Assembly: GCA_020427395.1 (NCBI GenBank)
Contig: JAGQON010000014.1
Span: forward strand, 1 to 64,000
Origin: Phycisphaerales bacterium
Lineage (GTDB): Bacteria; Planctomycetota; Phycisphaerae; Phycisphaerales; UBA1924
Direction: 5' to 3'
Length of the DNA: 64,000 nt
Shown: positions 43,524-52,401 of the stretch, piece after piece
Position numbering within the stretch: position 1 is the first letter of the stretch
Layout of the letters: each line of letters begins with the position of its first letter
Translations under genes and position numbers: made by a program
Notes under the pieces: generated by a model
Told to the model about the DNA's origin: nothing
Databases searched by the model: none
The model's input: the letters and a program-made list of their open reading frames with translations, nothing else

Positions 43524-44335
43524 GGCGTCGCGATCACCTCCGGGTCGGGCTTGGGAACAGTGATGCCGAAGAACGCCTCGGTGTTCGCGTCGATCTGCTC
43601 ATGAAAATCAGCGAACGCCTCACCGCGGATCTTGGCGACGAACTCGGCCGTGTACCGCGCGTAGGCGGGCGTGCAGGGCCAGGTTCCACGCTTGGGATCG
43701 GGCGAGAGGAACGGCGCATCCGTTTCGATCAGGATGCGGTCGCTCGGGACGATCTTGGCCGCCTCGGCGACATCGCGGGCGTTCTTGTAGGTCACCACGC
43801 CGGTAAACGAGATCATCGCGCCGAAGTCGAGCACCTTGCGGGCGTCCTCGGGGTTGCCCGTGAAGCAGTGAAAGACAAACCGCGAACGATCCAGCGTCGT
43901 CTCACGCAGGATCGGGAGCAGATCATCGAACGCCTCGCGGCAGTGGATCACGATCGGCAGATCGATCCCGTCCGCCTTGCACGACTCGATGAACGCCAGC
44001 TCCTCGGCGAGAACCGGGTCCTGGATGCTCCGGGGCGGGTGCTCGTGCTTGTTGTCGAGCCCCAGCTCACCCCAGGCCACGCACTTGGGGTGCCTGGCGA
44101 TCTCTCGGATGCTGGCCCAGTCGTGTGGTGTCTTGTCGCTGTATAAAGGATGCACACCGGCCGTGCACCAGACATGCTCATACTGCTCGGCCAGGCGCAG
44201 CTGATCGTGCGAATCCTGCGTCGTGCAGGCGATCGTGATCACCCCCATCACGCCCGCTTTCCGGGCCTCTGCGAGCGTTTCATCGAGGGTCTCGGCAAAA
44301 TCCGGGAAGCACAGATGGGCATGGGTATCGATCAC
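43511..44335 (-). CDS. tatD: TatD-family metal-dependent deoxyribonuclease
   Basis: The 274-residue TIM-barrel hydrolase has the metal motif IDTHAHLCF at the start, the catalytic Glu in WGELGLD, HCREAFDDLLPIL, VFHCFTG and the late ILIETDAPFLSPDP with Asp. TatD enzymes act as 3'-5' exonucleases or D-aminoacyl-tRNA-type hydrolases in DNA repair and quality control. The start is GTG at 44335, with TATGAT 5 nt before it and no Shine-Dalgarno. It overlaps lgt and is likely co-transcribed with it. Confidence 0.92.
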   Translation of the reverse strand: MIDTHAHLCFPDFAETLDETLAEARKAGVMGVITIACTTQDSHDQLRLAEQYEHVWCTAGVHPLYSDKTPHDWASIREIARHPKCVAWGELGLDNKHEHPPRSIQDPVLAEELAFIESCKADGIDLPIVIHCREAFDDLLPILRETTLDRSRFVFHCFTGNPEDARKVLDFGAMISFTGVVTYKNARDVAEAAKIVPSDRILIETDAPFLSPDPKRGTWPCTPAYARYTAEFVAKIRGEAFADFHEQIDANTEAFFGITVPKPDPEVIATPCNC

Positions 44336-44340
44336 GCGGG

Positions 44341-44346
44341 ATCATA
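44341..44346 (-). promoter_or_regulatory. Candidate -10 hexamer, leaderless type
   Basis: TATGAT on the minus strand, followed by 5 nt and the GTG start of the TatD gene at 44335. It matches the leaderless arrangement of the other sites. Confidence 0.4.
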
Positions 44347-44371
44347 GGGTCGCGCGTGCGAACAATGCACC

Positions 44372-45304
44372 ATGAGCACCGATCGCATCGAATCACTCCC
44401 CCCGCTCCCCCACCGCCCGGACGACGGACACAAGGGCACCTTCGGCACCGTCGCCGTCGTGGGCGGCTGCGCGGGCATGCACCGCGACGATGAGTTCCAG
44501 CCCACCATGCTCGGCGCCACCGCGCTCGCCGCGATGGGCGCGATCCGCAGCGGCTGCGGGCTCGTCAAGATCGCGGCACCATCGCCCATCATCGAGCACA
44601 CCCTCACGCTCGCACCCTTCGCGACGGGATACGGGCTGGAGACCGACCACGCCCGATCCATCAACGCCTCGCACGCCGCCCCCATCCTCGATGAACTTAC
44701 CCGCACCTGTTCCGTCGTCGTTGCGGGGATGGGCATGGGCAGCGCCCACTGCGTCGCCCAGATCATCGTGCGTCTGCTCAATCAGGAGATGGTCCCGGTC
44801 GTCATCGACGCCGACGGGCTCAACGCGATGTCATCGCTCCCGGAGTTTGACCGCGAGATCCGCGCCAACGCCGTCCTCACACCGCACCCGGGCGAAGCAC
44901 GCCGGTTGATGCAATCCCTCGCCATCGACGGCGACCCGGCCGGTGATGCATCCCAGCGCATCGACGCCTGCACCCGCATTGCCCAGCGTCTGGGCTGCGT
45001 GGTCGTGCTCAAGGGCAAGGGCACGGTCGTGAGCGATGGACACCGCGTGTGGGTCTGCGAGCGTGGCTCGCCGGCGCTGGCCGCCGGCGGCACGGGCGAT
45101 GTCCTCGCCGGCATCATCGCCTCCATCATCGCCCAGACGCGTGACGCGGAGGGCTTCGATCTTCTGCTCGCGGCCTCCGTGGGCGTGCAGGCCCACGCGA
45201 TCGCGGGTGAACGCTGGGCCGACATCCACGGCGGCGATGGCGGGCTCATCGCCAGTGAACTCACTGAACTGCTCCCAGCCGTGATCACCTCCCTCCGCGC
45301 CTGA
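44372..45304 (+). CDS. nnrD: ADP/ATP-dependent NAD(P)H-hydrate dehydratase
   Basis: The 310-residue ribokinase-fold protein corresponds to the C-terminal half of YjeF. It repairs damaged (hydrated) NADH/NADPH. Motifs are GHKGTFGTVAVVGGCAGM near the N-terminus, VVVAGMGMG, VVIDADGLNAM, LTPHPGEARRLM, VVLKGKGTVVSDG and the ATP/Mg loop LAAGGTGDVLAGIIA. The usual epimerase half (NnrE) is not fused and is not seen here. The start is ATG 44372. Confidence 0.93.
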   Translation: MSTDRIESLPPLPHRPDDGHKGTFGTVAVVGGCAGMHRDDEFQPTMLGATALAAMGAIRSGCGLVKIAAPSPIIEHTLTLAPFATGYGLETDHARSINASHAAPILDELTRTCSVVVAGMGMGSAHCVAQIIVRLLNQEMVPVVIDADGLNAMSSLPEFDREIRANAVLTPHPGEARRLMQSLAIDGDPAGDASQRIDACTRIAQRLGCVVVLKGKGTVVSDGHRVWVCERGSPALAAGGTGDVLAGIIASIIAQTRDAEGFDLLLAASVGVQAHAIAGERWADIHGGDGGLIASELTELLPAVITSLRA

Positions 45305-45365
45305 CGAACCAGAACCGCACGCATACGCTCTCATTGCACCAATCGACCCATCAGGAAGGACCGGC

Positions 45366-46727
45366 ATGCCCTACGCCATCGACGAGACACACGACCCGAA
45401 CCTCAAGTCATGGGTCGAGAGCGCCAACGACCCGCAAAGCGATTTCCCGATTCAGAACCTGCCGCTTTGCGTACCTCGCGGCACAGAGTTCGGGGCGATA
45501 CTTCCGGCATGCACGCGTATCGGTGATTATCTCGTCGATCTCGAAGCGCTGAGTGACTCTGATCTCCTTGACGAGACGCTGAGTGGACCTGATTGGGATC
45601 ACTACGGGACATGGGAGCCTGAGCGTCGCCTCGCTCTCCGCAAGCGACTCAGTGAGTTGTTTAGCGAAGGCAATCCCGAGCTGCGTGACAACGAAGCATT
45701 GCGTGGACGCGTCATGATTCCTATGGGTGACTATGAGTTCGAGGTGCCTTTCTATGCCCAGGACTACACGGACTTCTACGCCTCCATCAACCACGCCACC
45801 AATGTCGGCTCCATGTTCCGCCCCGACAACCCGCTGCTGCCCAACTACAAGCACATCCCCATCGGCTACCACGGGCGCGCCTCGTCGATCGTCCCATCGG
45901 GCACGCACATCAAACGCCCCATCGGGCAGCAGGCACCCGCGGAAGATGGCGGGCAGCCGGCGTTCGGGCCGTGCAAGCTGCTTGACTACGAGATGGAGAT
46001 GGGCGCGATCATCGGGCGCGGCAACAAGCTGGGCGAGTCGATCTCGATCGAGGAGGCCGAGGACCACATCCTGGGCATGTGCATCCTCAACGACTGGTCG
46101 GCCCGCGACCTGCAGAAGTGGGAGTATGTCCCGCTGGGGCCGTTCCTGGCCAAGAACTTCGCGAGCACCGTGTCGCCCTACATCGTGACGATGGAGGCCC
46201 TCGCCCCGTTCCGCTGCGCCGTTGCGGTCCGCCCCGAGGGCGACCCGCAGCCGCTGCCCTACATGGACAGCGCCACCAACCGCGAATCGGGCGGCTTCGA
46301 TATCACCCTCGAGGTCTGGCTCGCCTCCGCCCAGATGCGTGAGCAGGGCATGGAGCCCATCCGCCTGAGCAAGGGCAACTTCCGCGACATGTACTGGACC
46401 ATCGCCCAGATGGTGACCCACCACACCGTGAACGGCTGCAACCTCAACCCCGGCGACCTGCTGGGCTCGGGTACCGTCTCGGGCACCACCCGCGACTCCC
46501 GCGGCAGCCTGTTGGAACTCACCTGGGACGGCGACCCGTTCGCCAACCCCCCCGTCCTCGTCCCCGGCACGCAGCGGACGCCCATTGTCCTGCCCACGGG
46601 CGAGGAACGCAAGTTCATCGCCGACGGCGACGAGATCATCATGAAGGCGTACTGCGAGCGAGAGGGTTATCGGCGGATCGGCTTCGGCGAGTGCCGGGGC
46701 ATCATCGAGCCCGCGCATAGCAGTTAG
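45366..46727 (+). CDS. fahA: Fumarylacetoacetase
   Basis: The 453-residue enzyme hydrolyses fumarylacetoacetate to fumarate and acetoacetate at the end of tyrosine/homogentisate breakdown. It has the family layout: an N-terminal SH3-like domain and the catalytic FAH barrel with active-site IGYHGRASSIVPSGT. Metal ligands are in YEMEMGAIIGRGN and LNDWSARDLQKWEYVPLGPF, followed by LAKNFASTVSP. The length matches eukaryote-type FAH. GAAGGA precedes the ATG. Upstream tyrosine-degradation genes are not adjacent, so the pathway must be encoded elsewhere or the substrate differs. Confidence 0.95.
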   Translation: MPYAIDETHDPNLKSWVESANDPQSDFPIQNLPLCVPRGTEFGAILPACTRIGDYLVDLEALSDSDLLDETLSGPDWDHYGTWEPERRLALRKRLSELFSEGNPELRDNEALRGRVMIPMGDYEFEVPFYAQDYTDFYASINHATNVGSMFRPDNPLLPNYKHIPIGYHGRASSIVPSGTHIKRPIGQQAPAEDGGQPAFGPCKLLDYEMEMGAIIGRGNKLGESISIEEAEDHILGMCILNDWSARDLQKWEYVPLGPFLAKNFASTVSPYIVTMEALAPFRCAVAVRPEGDPQPLPYMDSATNRESGGFDITLEVWLASAQMREQGMEPIRLSKGNFRDMYWTIAQMVTHHTVNGCNLNPGDLLGSGTVSGTTRDSRGSLLELTWDGDPFANPPVLVPGTQRTPIVLPTGEERKFIADGDEIIMKAYCEREGYRRIGFGECRGIIEPAHSS

Positions 46728-46763
46728 TTGGAAAAACTTATAACTCACCTTCTTGTCTTTATT

Positions 46764-46784
46764 GGGGCTTTAGCCCCGGTTTTA
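46764..46784 (+). terminator. Rho-independent terminator
   Basis: GGGGC-TTTA-GCCCC (46764-46777) followed by GGTTTTA, 37 nt after the fumarylacetoacetase gene. Confidence 0.65.
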
Positions 46785-46856
46785 GGGATTTCCGTTTGCG
46801 CCGATCCTCCAGCTGATGCATGATCTTCCCAGTGCCGATCGATAAGTGTTCCGATC

Positions 46857-47963
46857 GTGCGCGAGGGCTCTGCGTTGTCTCATCATGAATCAACATCTCG
46901 CAGAAAAGAGCTGGAGCGACTGAAATCACTCCAGTCGATGCAGATCCTGCAGACACCCATCGAGCAGCGCTACGAGCAGATCACCGAGCTGCTCTGCACG
47001 ATGTTCGATGTGCCGGTGAGCGCCCTGTCATTTGTTGATCGCCACCGCCAGTGGTTCAAGTCGATCCAGGGGCTCAAGGTTGAGCAGACGCTGCGGAGCA
47101 TCGCCTTCTGCCAGCGAACGGTCAGTCTTAACCGCGTTACCGTTGTCCCCGACGCCCGCTTCGACGAGCACTTCGGCAACAGCGAGCTGGTGACGGGCGA
47201 CCCGGGCATCGTGTTCTATGCCGGCGCGCCGGTGCACGCCCCCGACGGGCAGCCCGTCGCATCGCTGTGCATCATCGGCTTTGAGCCGCGCTCGCTCGAT
47301 GAGCGAGAGATCACGCTGCTCCGCCAGATGGCCCTGCTCACCGAGATGCTGCTCCACACACCCCGCGCCTCGCGCACCGAAGAGAGCATGCTCGCGCACA
47401 TCGGCGAGAGCTGGCGATCGGTCATGATCGACCCGCTCACCCGTGTCTGGAACGCCGAGGGCATCAAGATGCTTATCCAGGAATCGGTCGACCAGGCCGA
47501 GGACGAGCGGGAGCGCGTCGGCATCGCCATGCTGGAGCTCACCGGTCTCGACAGCTACCGGCAGCGGTTTGGGCACCCGGGCTGCGACGAGTTGATCGTC
47601 CGCTTCACGCGGGCCGCGCTCAAGTCCATGAAGGCCTTCGATTCCATCGGACGCCTCCGCGGTGGTGAGTTCGGAATCCTGATGAACCGGGTCTGCAGCC
47701 GCGACGACCTCTATGACCGTTCCGTCATGCTCCAGATGATCGCCGACGATCTCACATCGGCCCACACCGATCCCCCGCTGCGGATCGGTGCCCGCATCGC
47801 CAGCGTCCTGGTTCATCCAAACCACACCACCAGCGCCGCCCAGGCGATGGAACAGGTCGAGTGCATGCTTGCCAGCACACCGGGATCAGCCGGATCGCTT
47901 CCGCTCATGGCCGAGTCCGACATCGTGCCCGGCTCATTCATCCGCCATCACGACGCGGCCTGA
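46857..47963 (+). CDS. GAF domain with degenerate GGDEF domain
   Basis: The 368-residue soluble protein has a GAF domain (residues about 35-170; FDVPVSALSFVDRHRQWFKS, DPGIVFYAGAPVHAPDG, VASLCIIG). A GGDEF-like domain follows (DPLTRVWNAEGIKMLI, GCDELIVRFTRAAL). At the active site the signature is RLRGGEFGIL, so the GGDEF block reads RGGEF and lacks the first Gly and the metal-binding acid; cyclase activity is doubtful. It may be a c-di-GMP or GTP sensor. The start is uncertain: GTG 46857 is used, while TTG 46875 has a better Shine-Dalgarno (GAGGG). The end overlaps the convergent trhO gene by 16 nt. Confidence 0.85.
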   Translation: MREGSALSHHESTSRRKELERLKSLQSMQILQTPIEQRYEQITELLCTMFDVPVSALSFVDRHRQWFKSIQGLKVEQTLRSIAFCQRTVSLNRVTVVPDARFDEHFGNSELVTGDPGIVFYAGAPVHAPDGQPVASLCIIGFEPRSLDEREITLLRQMALLTEMLLHTPRASRTEESMLAHIGESWRSVMIDPLTRVWNAEGIKMLIQESVDQAEDERERVGIAMLELTGLDSYRQRFGHPGCDELIVRFTRAALKSMKAFDSIGRLRGGEFGILMNRVCSRDDLYDRSVMLQMIADDLTSAHTDPPLRIGARIASVLVHPNHTTSAAQAMEQVECMLASTPGSAGSLPLMAESDIVPGSFIRHHDAA

Positions 47964-48808
47964 GCATCGGCGCACTTGGGGCAACGCTCGCCAGCAATAA
48001 ACTCGGGCGCACACCGCAGCTTCGTCGTCAGCGCATGACCGCAGCCCGGGCAAAACTTCGCACTGTCCGAGGGGTTGAGGTCGTGATCGACCCCGACCCG
48101 TTCATCGAAGACATAGCAATCACCCCTCCACAGGCTCTGCTCGCGAGGCACATCCTCGAGATACTTGAGGATGCCACCCTCGAGGTGATAGACCTCTTCG
48201 AAGCCTTGCTCGATCATCCAGGCCGTGGACTTCTCGCAGCGGATCCCACCGGTACAGAACATCGCGACCTTCTTGTGCTGAGTGGGGTCGTAGTGCTTCT
48301 CTACGAACTCTGGCAGATCGCGGAAACGCTTGATCTTTGGATCAACCGCCCCCTCGAAGGTCCCCGCGTGCACCTCGTAGTCGTTGCGGGTATCGATGAG
48401 CACCACCTCGGGATCGGAGATCAGCGCGTTCCAATCGCGGGGCTTGACATAGGTGCCGACCCGCTGGTTCGGATCAACATCCGGCCCCAGATTGATCAGC
48501 GTCGGTTTCACCTTCACCTTGGCCCGGTTGAACACATGCCCCGGCGCATGCGAGGTCTTGTGCATCAGATCATCCAGCCCGGCGTGCCCCCGCACGATCG
48601 CGAGGATCTCCCTCACCGCATTGGGCGTGCCGGAGATCGTCCCGTTGATCCCCTCGGGCGCTATCAGGATCGTGCCCATGACATCGCGATCGAGCATCTG
48701 CTGCTTGAGGGCGGGTGCCCAGTCATCGCAGTCGTCGATAGGTACGAACTTATAGAAAGCCGCGATGTCGTAGACACCCTCGCGTGCTGGCGCGTGCGAT
48801 TCGCTCAT
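47948..48808 (-). CDS. trhO: tRNA uridine(34) hydroxylase, rhodanese-type
   Basis: This 286-residue protein is of the TrhO/YceA family, which makes 5-hydroxyuridine at wobble position 34 of several tRNAs, including tRNA-Ala(UGC). The N-terminal domain starts YDIAAFYKFVPIDDCDDWAP and has LIAPEGINGTISG. The rhodanese domain follows with VVLIDTRNDYEVHAGTFEGA and catalytic loop FCTGGIRCEKSTAW. The C-terminus has a zinc-ribbon-like CPGCGHALTTKLRC and ERCPKCAD. ATG 48808 is chosen, with GGAG about 10 nt upstream. The tRNA-Ala(UGC) gene lies 101 nt upstream on the same strand. Confidence 0.93.
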   Translation of the reverse strand: MSESHAPAREGVYDIAAFYKFVPIDDCDDWAPALKQQMLDRDVMGTILIAPEGINGTISGTPNAVREILAIVRGHAGLDDLMHKTSHAPGHVFNRAKVKVKPTLINLGPDVDPNQRVGTYVKPRDWNALISDPEVVLIDTRNDYEVHAGTFEGAVDPKIKRFRDLPEFVEKHYDPTQHKKVAMFCTGGIRCEKSTAWMIEQGFEEVYHLEGGILKYLEDVPREQSLWRGDCYVFDERVGVDHDLNPSDSAKFCPGCGHALTTKLRCAPEFIAGERCPKCADAQAAS

Positions 48809-48909
48809 TGTGGATTGCTCCATGCTCGACGCGTCGTGTGCTCGCTCCATCGGGGACAAACCGACAAGACCGGGCAGACTCGCGGAGCGCGGGTCGCATG
48901 ATTGAAAAG

Positions 48910-48982
48910 TGGAGGACAGGGGACTCGAACCCCTAACTTCCAGCTTGCAAAGCTGGCACTCTACCAATTGAGTTAGTCCCCC
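48910..48982 (-). tRNA. tRNA-Ala (anticodon UGC)
   Basis: A full cloverleaf reads on the minus strand from 48982. The acceptor stem GGGGGAC pairs with GTCCTCC and includes the G3-U70 pair that marks alanine tRNAs. The anticodon arm is CCAGC-TTTGCAA-GCTGG with anticodon TGC, and the T arm contains GGTTCGAGTCC. The discriminator is A and CCA is not encoded. It lies upstream of trhO on the same strand. Confidence 0.97.
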
Positions 48983-49122
48983 GAAGGGATCATCAACATC
49001 GGCTGATGACGGGGGCAACTGTAGCCACCTCACCCGCCTCAGGCGAGCGGATGTCGAACCCGGTATCATCCAATCGGCACCCCCAGAATCATTCATCAAG
49101 CCCGATAAACAAGGACTCCCCG

Positions 49123-50076
49123 ATGCCCACCTCACGAATGCTGCCCCTGACCCTGCTCGCACTGGCCACGACCCCGCTGATGGGTGCCCAGCCCAGTGAG
49201 GACGCTGGCGAGAAGCAGGCCGAGCAGATCGAGCGGTCCAAGCCGCAGTCGCTCACGCTCATCGCCCGGGCGGGCGGGAGTTTCCAGGCGGATGCCGACT
49301 TCGACAACGACATCGGCGAGCTGTCGCTGAGCGAGTACCGGGCCGGGCTGACGGCCCTCTGGAACATCGAGGACGCCGGACGCCTCACCATCGACCTCAG
49401 CGCGGCGCTGCTCGATTACGATGTCACCCCCTCGCCCACCGCCGTCGCCGGTGACTCCGCCAGCATCGGCGCGGAGCTCGATGACATCCACCAGTTCGGG
49501 ATCACCGCGATCTACTCCGACAGCCTCAACGACACCACCAACTGGTTCCTCGGCGGCGGCATCGGCTTCAGCGGAGAGGACAACGCGGACTTCGGCGACA
49601 GCTTCGACTGGCTCGCCACCGGCGGCTTCGAGTACAAGCAGAGCGACACCCTCTCGATCGGCGTGGGCGTGCTCATCAAAAGCCGCCTCGAGGACGATGT
49701 GCTCATCGTCCCGATCCCACGCATCAACTGGACCATTGATGAACGCTGGTCGCTGCGGACCGAGCGTGCGGGGCTCGAGCTGCGGTACAAGCACAGCGAT
49801 CAGCTCTCGTACGGCGTGTTCGGCGAGTACCGCTCGGACAGCTTCCGCCTTGACGATACCCACGCCGCGGCCGTAGACGGCATGGGCACGCACCGGCGCA
49901 TCCCCGTCGGCATGTTCGCGGACTTCAAGGCCAGCGATCGCATCAGGATCGAAGCAGCCGCGGGCGCTGCGCTGGGCGGCGAGCTCGAGTTCCTCGATGC
50001 CAACGGCAACGATGTGAGTAAGCAAGACCTCGACCCCGGCATCTTCGGAGCCATCACCGTCTCATTCCGGTTCTAA
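49123..50076 (+). CDS. Outer-membrane beta-barrel-like protein
   Basis: The 317-residue exported protein has a signal peptide (SRMLPLTLLALATTPLMGA). Its body is rich in alternating-hydrophobic strands (AGLTALWNIEDAGRLTIDLS, FGITAIYSDSLND, WFLGGGIGFSGE, TLSIGVGVLIKSRL, LSYGVFGEYRSDSFRL), and it ends GAITVSFRF with a terminal aromatic. Together these suggest an outer-membrane beta-barrel. I think it belongs to the DUF6268-like group but cannot confirm this. AAGGA precedes ATG 49123. Function unknown. Confidence 0.78.
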   Translation: MPTSRMLPLTLLALATTPLMGAQPSEDAGEKQAEQIERSKPQSLTLIARAGGSFQADADFDNDIGELSLSEYRAGLTALWNIEDAGRLTIDLSAALLDYDVTPSPTAVAGDSASIGAELDDIHQFGITAIYSDSLNDTTNWFLGGGIGFSGEDNADFGDSFDWLATGGFEYKQSDTLSIGVGVLIKSRLEDDVLIVPIPRINWTIDERWSLRTERAGLELRYKHSDQLSYGVFGEYRSDSFRLDDTHAAAVDGMGTHRRIPVGMFADFKASDRIRIEAAAGAALGGELEFLDANGNDVSKQDLDPGIFGAITVSFRF

Positions 50077-50080
50077 TCGA

Positions 50081-51178
50081 TCAGCGGTCTGGCTCGTTGC
50101 TCGTGGGCGCAGAGGCCGCATCTCGCCGAACGGGCAGCGCTCGCTCGGGGATCGGCGGGGCATCACGCAGAAACGCCCGGCGGATCATGGGCGGATCGAA
50201 CGGGCGATCATTGCCATCTACCGCGACCTGAGCGATCTTGAGGATCACATCCGCGCCCGAGATCGCCTGCGCAAAGCTCGTATAACGGCCATCGAGGAAG
50301 CTCGTGCCCTCCTTGCTCAGGCACACGAAAACCTGCGAGCCATTTGTATCAGGATCGGCGGCCCGCGCCATCGACAGCACGCCGAAATCGTGCGGCAGGG
50401 TGCTCTTCTCCAGATCGATCGCATAGCCGGGCCCGCCCGAACCCGTCCCGGATGGGTCGCCGACCTGGATCACGAACGGTCGTCCGTCCGCAAGCTGCGC
50501 CACCACACGATGGAAGATGATGTTTGTGTAAAAACCGCCCTGAACAAGATGCATGAAGTTGTACGCGGTGTTGGGCGCGGCGTCAGGTCGCATGCGGAAC
50601 GCGATCTCGCCCATGCTCGTCTGGACCACGGCCTCCTGCTCGATATACACCCGGAGCCCTGAGAACACCCGCTCACTGTCCTCCTCACTCATGGGGCGCC
50701 CCTGCGCCTTGAGCGATTCGCGCCGATCGTCATCAAAGATCACCTCGGCGTCCTGCGCCTCGCTGACCGCCAGCGACTTGGGATCAACGCGCACGGCGGG
50801 GTTGGGTGTGACCAGCGGCTGGAGCACCAGCGGTGCGCCGTACGCCCGATCATCGAGGTAGAGCTGTGCCAGCATCACCTCGCGCGGCTTCTCGCCCCAG
50901 AGCATCGGGAAGAGGCTGGAGAGATCGCAGCGGCCCCTGGCCGCCGGTGCGCGAGAAACCTCCTCAAGCGAGCCGGCCTTGTAGAGCACGATGCTGGGCT
51001 CGGCGGTTGATTCCTCGGGCATGCCGACCATCACCACCAGACGCTGCCCCACTCCGAAGTAGAGCCGCTCGGGCGTGAGCTGGGCCTGCAACCGGGGCGT
51101 GATACCGGCGAGCAGCAGCATCGCCAGCATCAAGAGCAGGGGACGGCGGGACGATCTCGGTAATCTGTTGTGGCGCAT
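50081..51178 (-). CDS. Exported cyclophilin-type peptidyl-prolyl isomerase
   Basis: The 365-residue protein starts with a signal or anchor segment (RPLLLMLAMLLLAGITP). About 150 residues of unassigned N-terminal domain follow, then a cyclophilin domain (residues about 180-340) with TSMGEIAFRMRPDAAPNTAY, FMHLVQGGFYTNIIFHRVV, FVIQVGDPSGTGSGGPGYAI and the region around FGVLSMARAADPDTNGSQVF. It probably helps fold exported proteins in the periplasm. TATGCT lies 6 nt upstream of the ATG with no Shine-Dalgarno. Confidence 0.9.
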   Translation of the reverse strand: MRHNRLPRSSRRPLLLMLAMLLLAGITPRLQAQLTPERLYFGVGQRLVVMVGMPEESTAEPSIVLYKAGSLEEVSRAPAARGRCDLSSLFPMLWGEKPREVMLAQLYLDDRAYGAPLVLQPLVTPNPAVRVDPKSLAVSEAQDAEVIFDDDRRESLKAQGRPMSEEDSERVFSGLRVYIEQEAVVQTSMGEIAFRMRPDAAPNTAYNFMHLVQGGFYTNIIFHRVVAQLADGRPFVIQVGDPSGTGSGGPGYAIDLEKSTLPHDFGVLSMARAADPDTNGSQVFVCLSKEGTSFLDGRYTSFAQAISGADVILKIAQVAVDGNDRPFDPPMIRRAFLRDAPPIPERALPVRRDAASAPTSNEPDR

Positions 51179-51184
51179 GCACAG

Positions 51185-51190
51185 AGCATA
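51185..51190 (-). promoter_or_regulatory. Candidate -10 hexamer, leaderless type
   Basis: TATGCT on the minus strand is 6 nt from the ATG at 51178, directly past the terminator of the upstream gene. There is no Shine-Dalgarno. Confidence 0.4.
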
Positions 51191-51194
51191 CCCA

Positions 51195-51228
51195 GAAAAA
51201 CAACACCCGGTTTCATGAACCGGGTGTT
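51195..51228 (-). terminator. Rho-independent terminator
   Basis: On the minus strand, AACACCCGGTT (51228-51218 side) pairs with AACCGGGTGTT (51212-51202 side) around a 5-nt loop, followed by GTTTTTCT. It ends the prepilin-like gene at 51275. Confidence 0.85.
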
Positions 51229-51274
51229 CGCTCTTGAGTCATTCAATAGTGATGATCGTGCCTTGCTTGACAGG

Positions 51275-52135
51275 TCATTCTGCCTCGCCGGGGATCTCAT
51301 CGAGTCGCCCCCACGCGTCCTGCACCGTGTTCGATGGGTCGTCGCCGCTGCGAGCGAGAAGTTCGTTGGCGATGCCATCGCCGATGTCGTCGTACCAGTC
51401 CACCGCCAGGCCCGCCTGGAGCACATTGAAGCCGCCCTGATGGTTCAGGTCCTCGTACGAGCGGAGCGTGTCAGTGATCAACGCCGCAGTGGAGTTGATG
51501 TTGTAAAGCACGCGCGAGCCGTTGGGCCCGGTTCCACGGTAGAGGTAGTTGACGACAATCTCGTCCGTATCTTCCCGATTCATCCAGTCGTCCTGGGCGT
51601 CATCATAGCGGAAGTTGCCCTGGTGGCTGGGGCAGTAGTAGATGCTCGATGCCGAGATATACTCGCGCCCGTAGAGCAGCCCGAGCCCGTCCCATCGCTT
51701 GTCGCCAAGCTCGGGGAACTCTTCGCTTGAAACCCAGACGGTGTCCATCCGCTCATACGCGGGCAGCGTGGCCGCGTTTTGAGATGGGGCCGCGGGGAGG
51801 AACACACTGTCGGGCAGGTGCTCGCGCCAGTCTTGCGAGTAAAGACTCACGCCAAGACCGATCTGCCTGAGGTTGGAAGCGCAGATGACCCGGCGCGTCG
51901 ATTCACGCACCATCGAGATCGCGGGGAGCATGAGCGCAACAAGAACGCCAACGATCACGAGTGAGACCAAGAGATCGATCATCGTGAACGCGCGTTCATT
52001 ACGACGAGATGTGCAGTTCGTCTGCTCCAATGCGGACCCAATCTGCTCTATCAATGCGCCACACTCGTCCCACCACGAAGTGTGCCGTTGTGACGCATTT
52101 CCCCACGCCTGCCCTGTGACAGGTCTTCGACGCAC
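51275..52135 (-). CDS. DUF1559-type prepilin-like protein
   Basis: The body of this 286-codon frame shows a type IV prepilin N-terminus (RRNERAFTMIDLLVSLVIVG), then VRESTRRVICASNLRQIGLG as in the planctomycete DUF1559 family, and the later YYCPSHQGNF. The cleavage site has Ala instead of the usual Gly before Phe. The real start is unclear: the first in-frame ATG (52135) would give about 50 residues before the prepilin motif, while TTG at 52030 would give a short leader. Processing by a prepilin peptidase is expected. Role in surface assembly is inference. Confidence 0.75.
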   Translation of the reverse strand: MRRRPVTGQAWGNASQRHTSWWDECGALIEQIGSALEQTNCTSRRNERAFTMIDLLVSLVIVGVLVALMLPAISMVRESTRRVICASNLRQIGLGVSLYSQDWREHLPDSVFLPAAPSQNAATLPAYERMDTVWVSSEEFPELGDKRWDGLGLLYGREYISASSIYYCPSHQGNFRYDDAQDDWMNREDTDEIVVNYLYRGTGPNGSRVLYNINSTAALITDTLRSYEDLNHQGGFNVLQAGLAVDWYDDIGDGIANELLARSGDDPSNTVQDAWGRLDEIPGEAE

Positions 52136-52401
52136 TTACCAAGGTATCGGTTTGTTCAAATATTCGCAACCCCCCGGTTCCGATTTCGAGCCCGAGAACC
52201 CGCGATTCCTGCCATATACCGAACAAAGCCGGCGACTTCTTCATCTCATGAACCCTCAAACGAGGGTCCGCATTCCGGAAAGAACAAAATGCTCTGCAAA
52301 CACGCGGCTTGCAAGCATCCGCAGGATCGGATACTCGTATAGGACGGCGGCTTGTGGTCTGTATTCACAAGCCCCGGGCGCGCTCGTGAACCCGGTGGGA
52401 A
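52136..52401 (+). other. Intergenic region with leader hairpin before the sigma gene
   Basis: No gene is seen. An 8-bp hairpin GGCTTGTG/CACAAGCC (52349-52356 with 52366-52373) sits about 28 nt before the sigma-factor ATG. It has no T-run, so it would act as a leader element rather than a terminator. Confidence 0.45.

Noticed and set aside
45408..46748. A 446-codon minus-strand frame.
   Set aside because: It is antisense to the clear fumarylacetoacetase gene.
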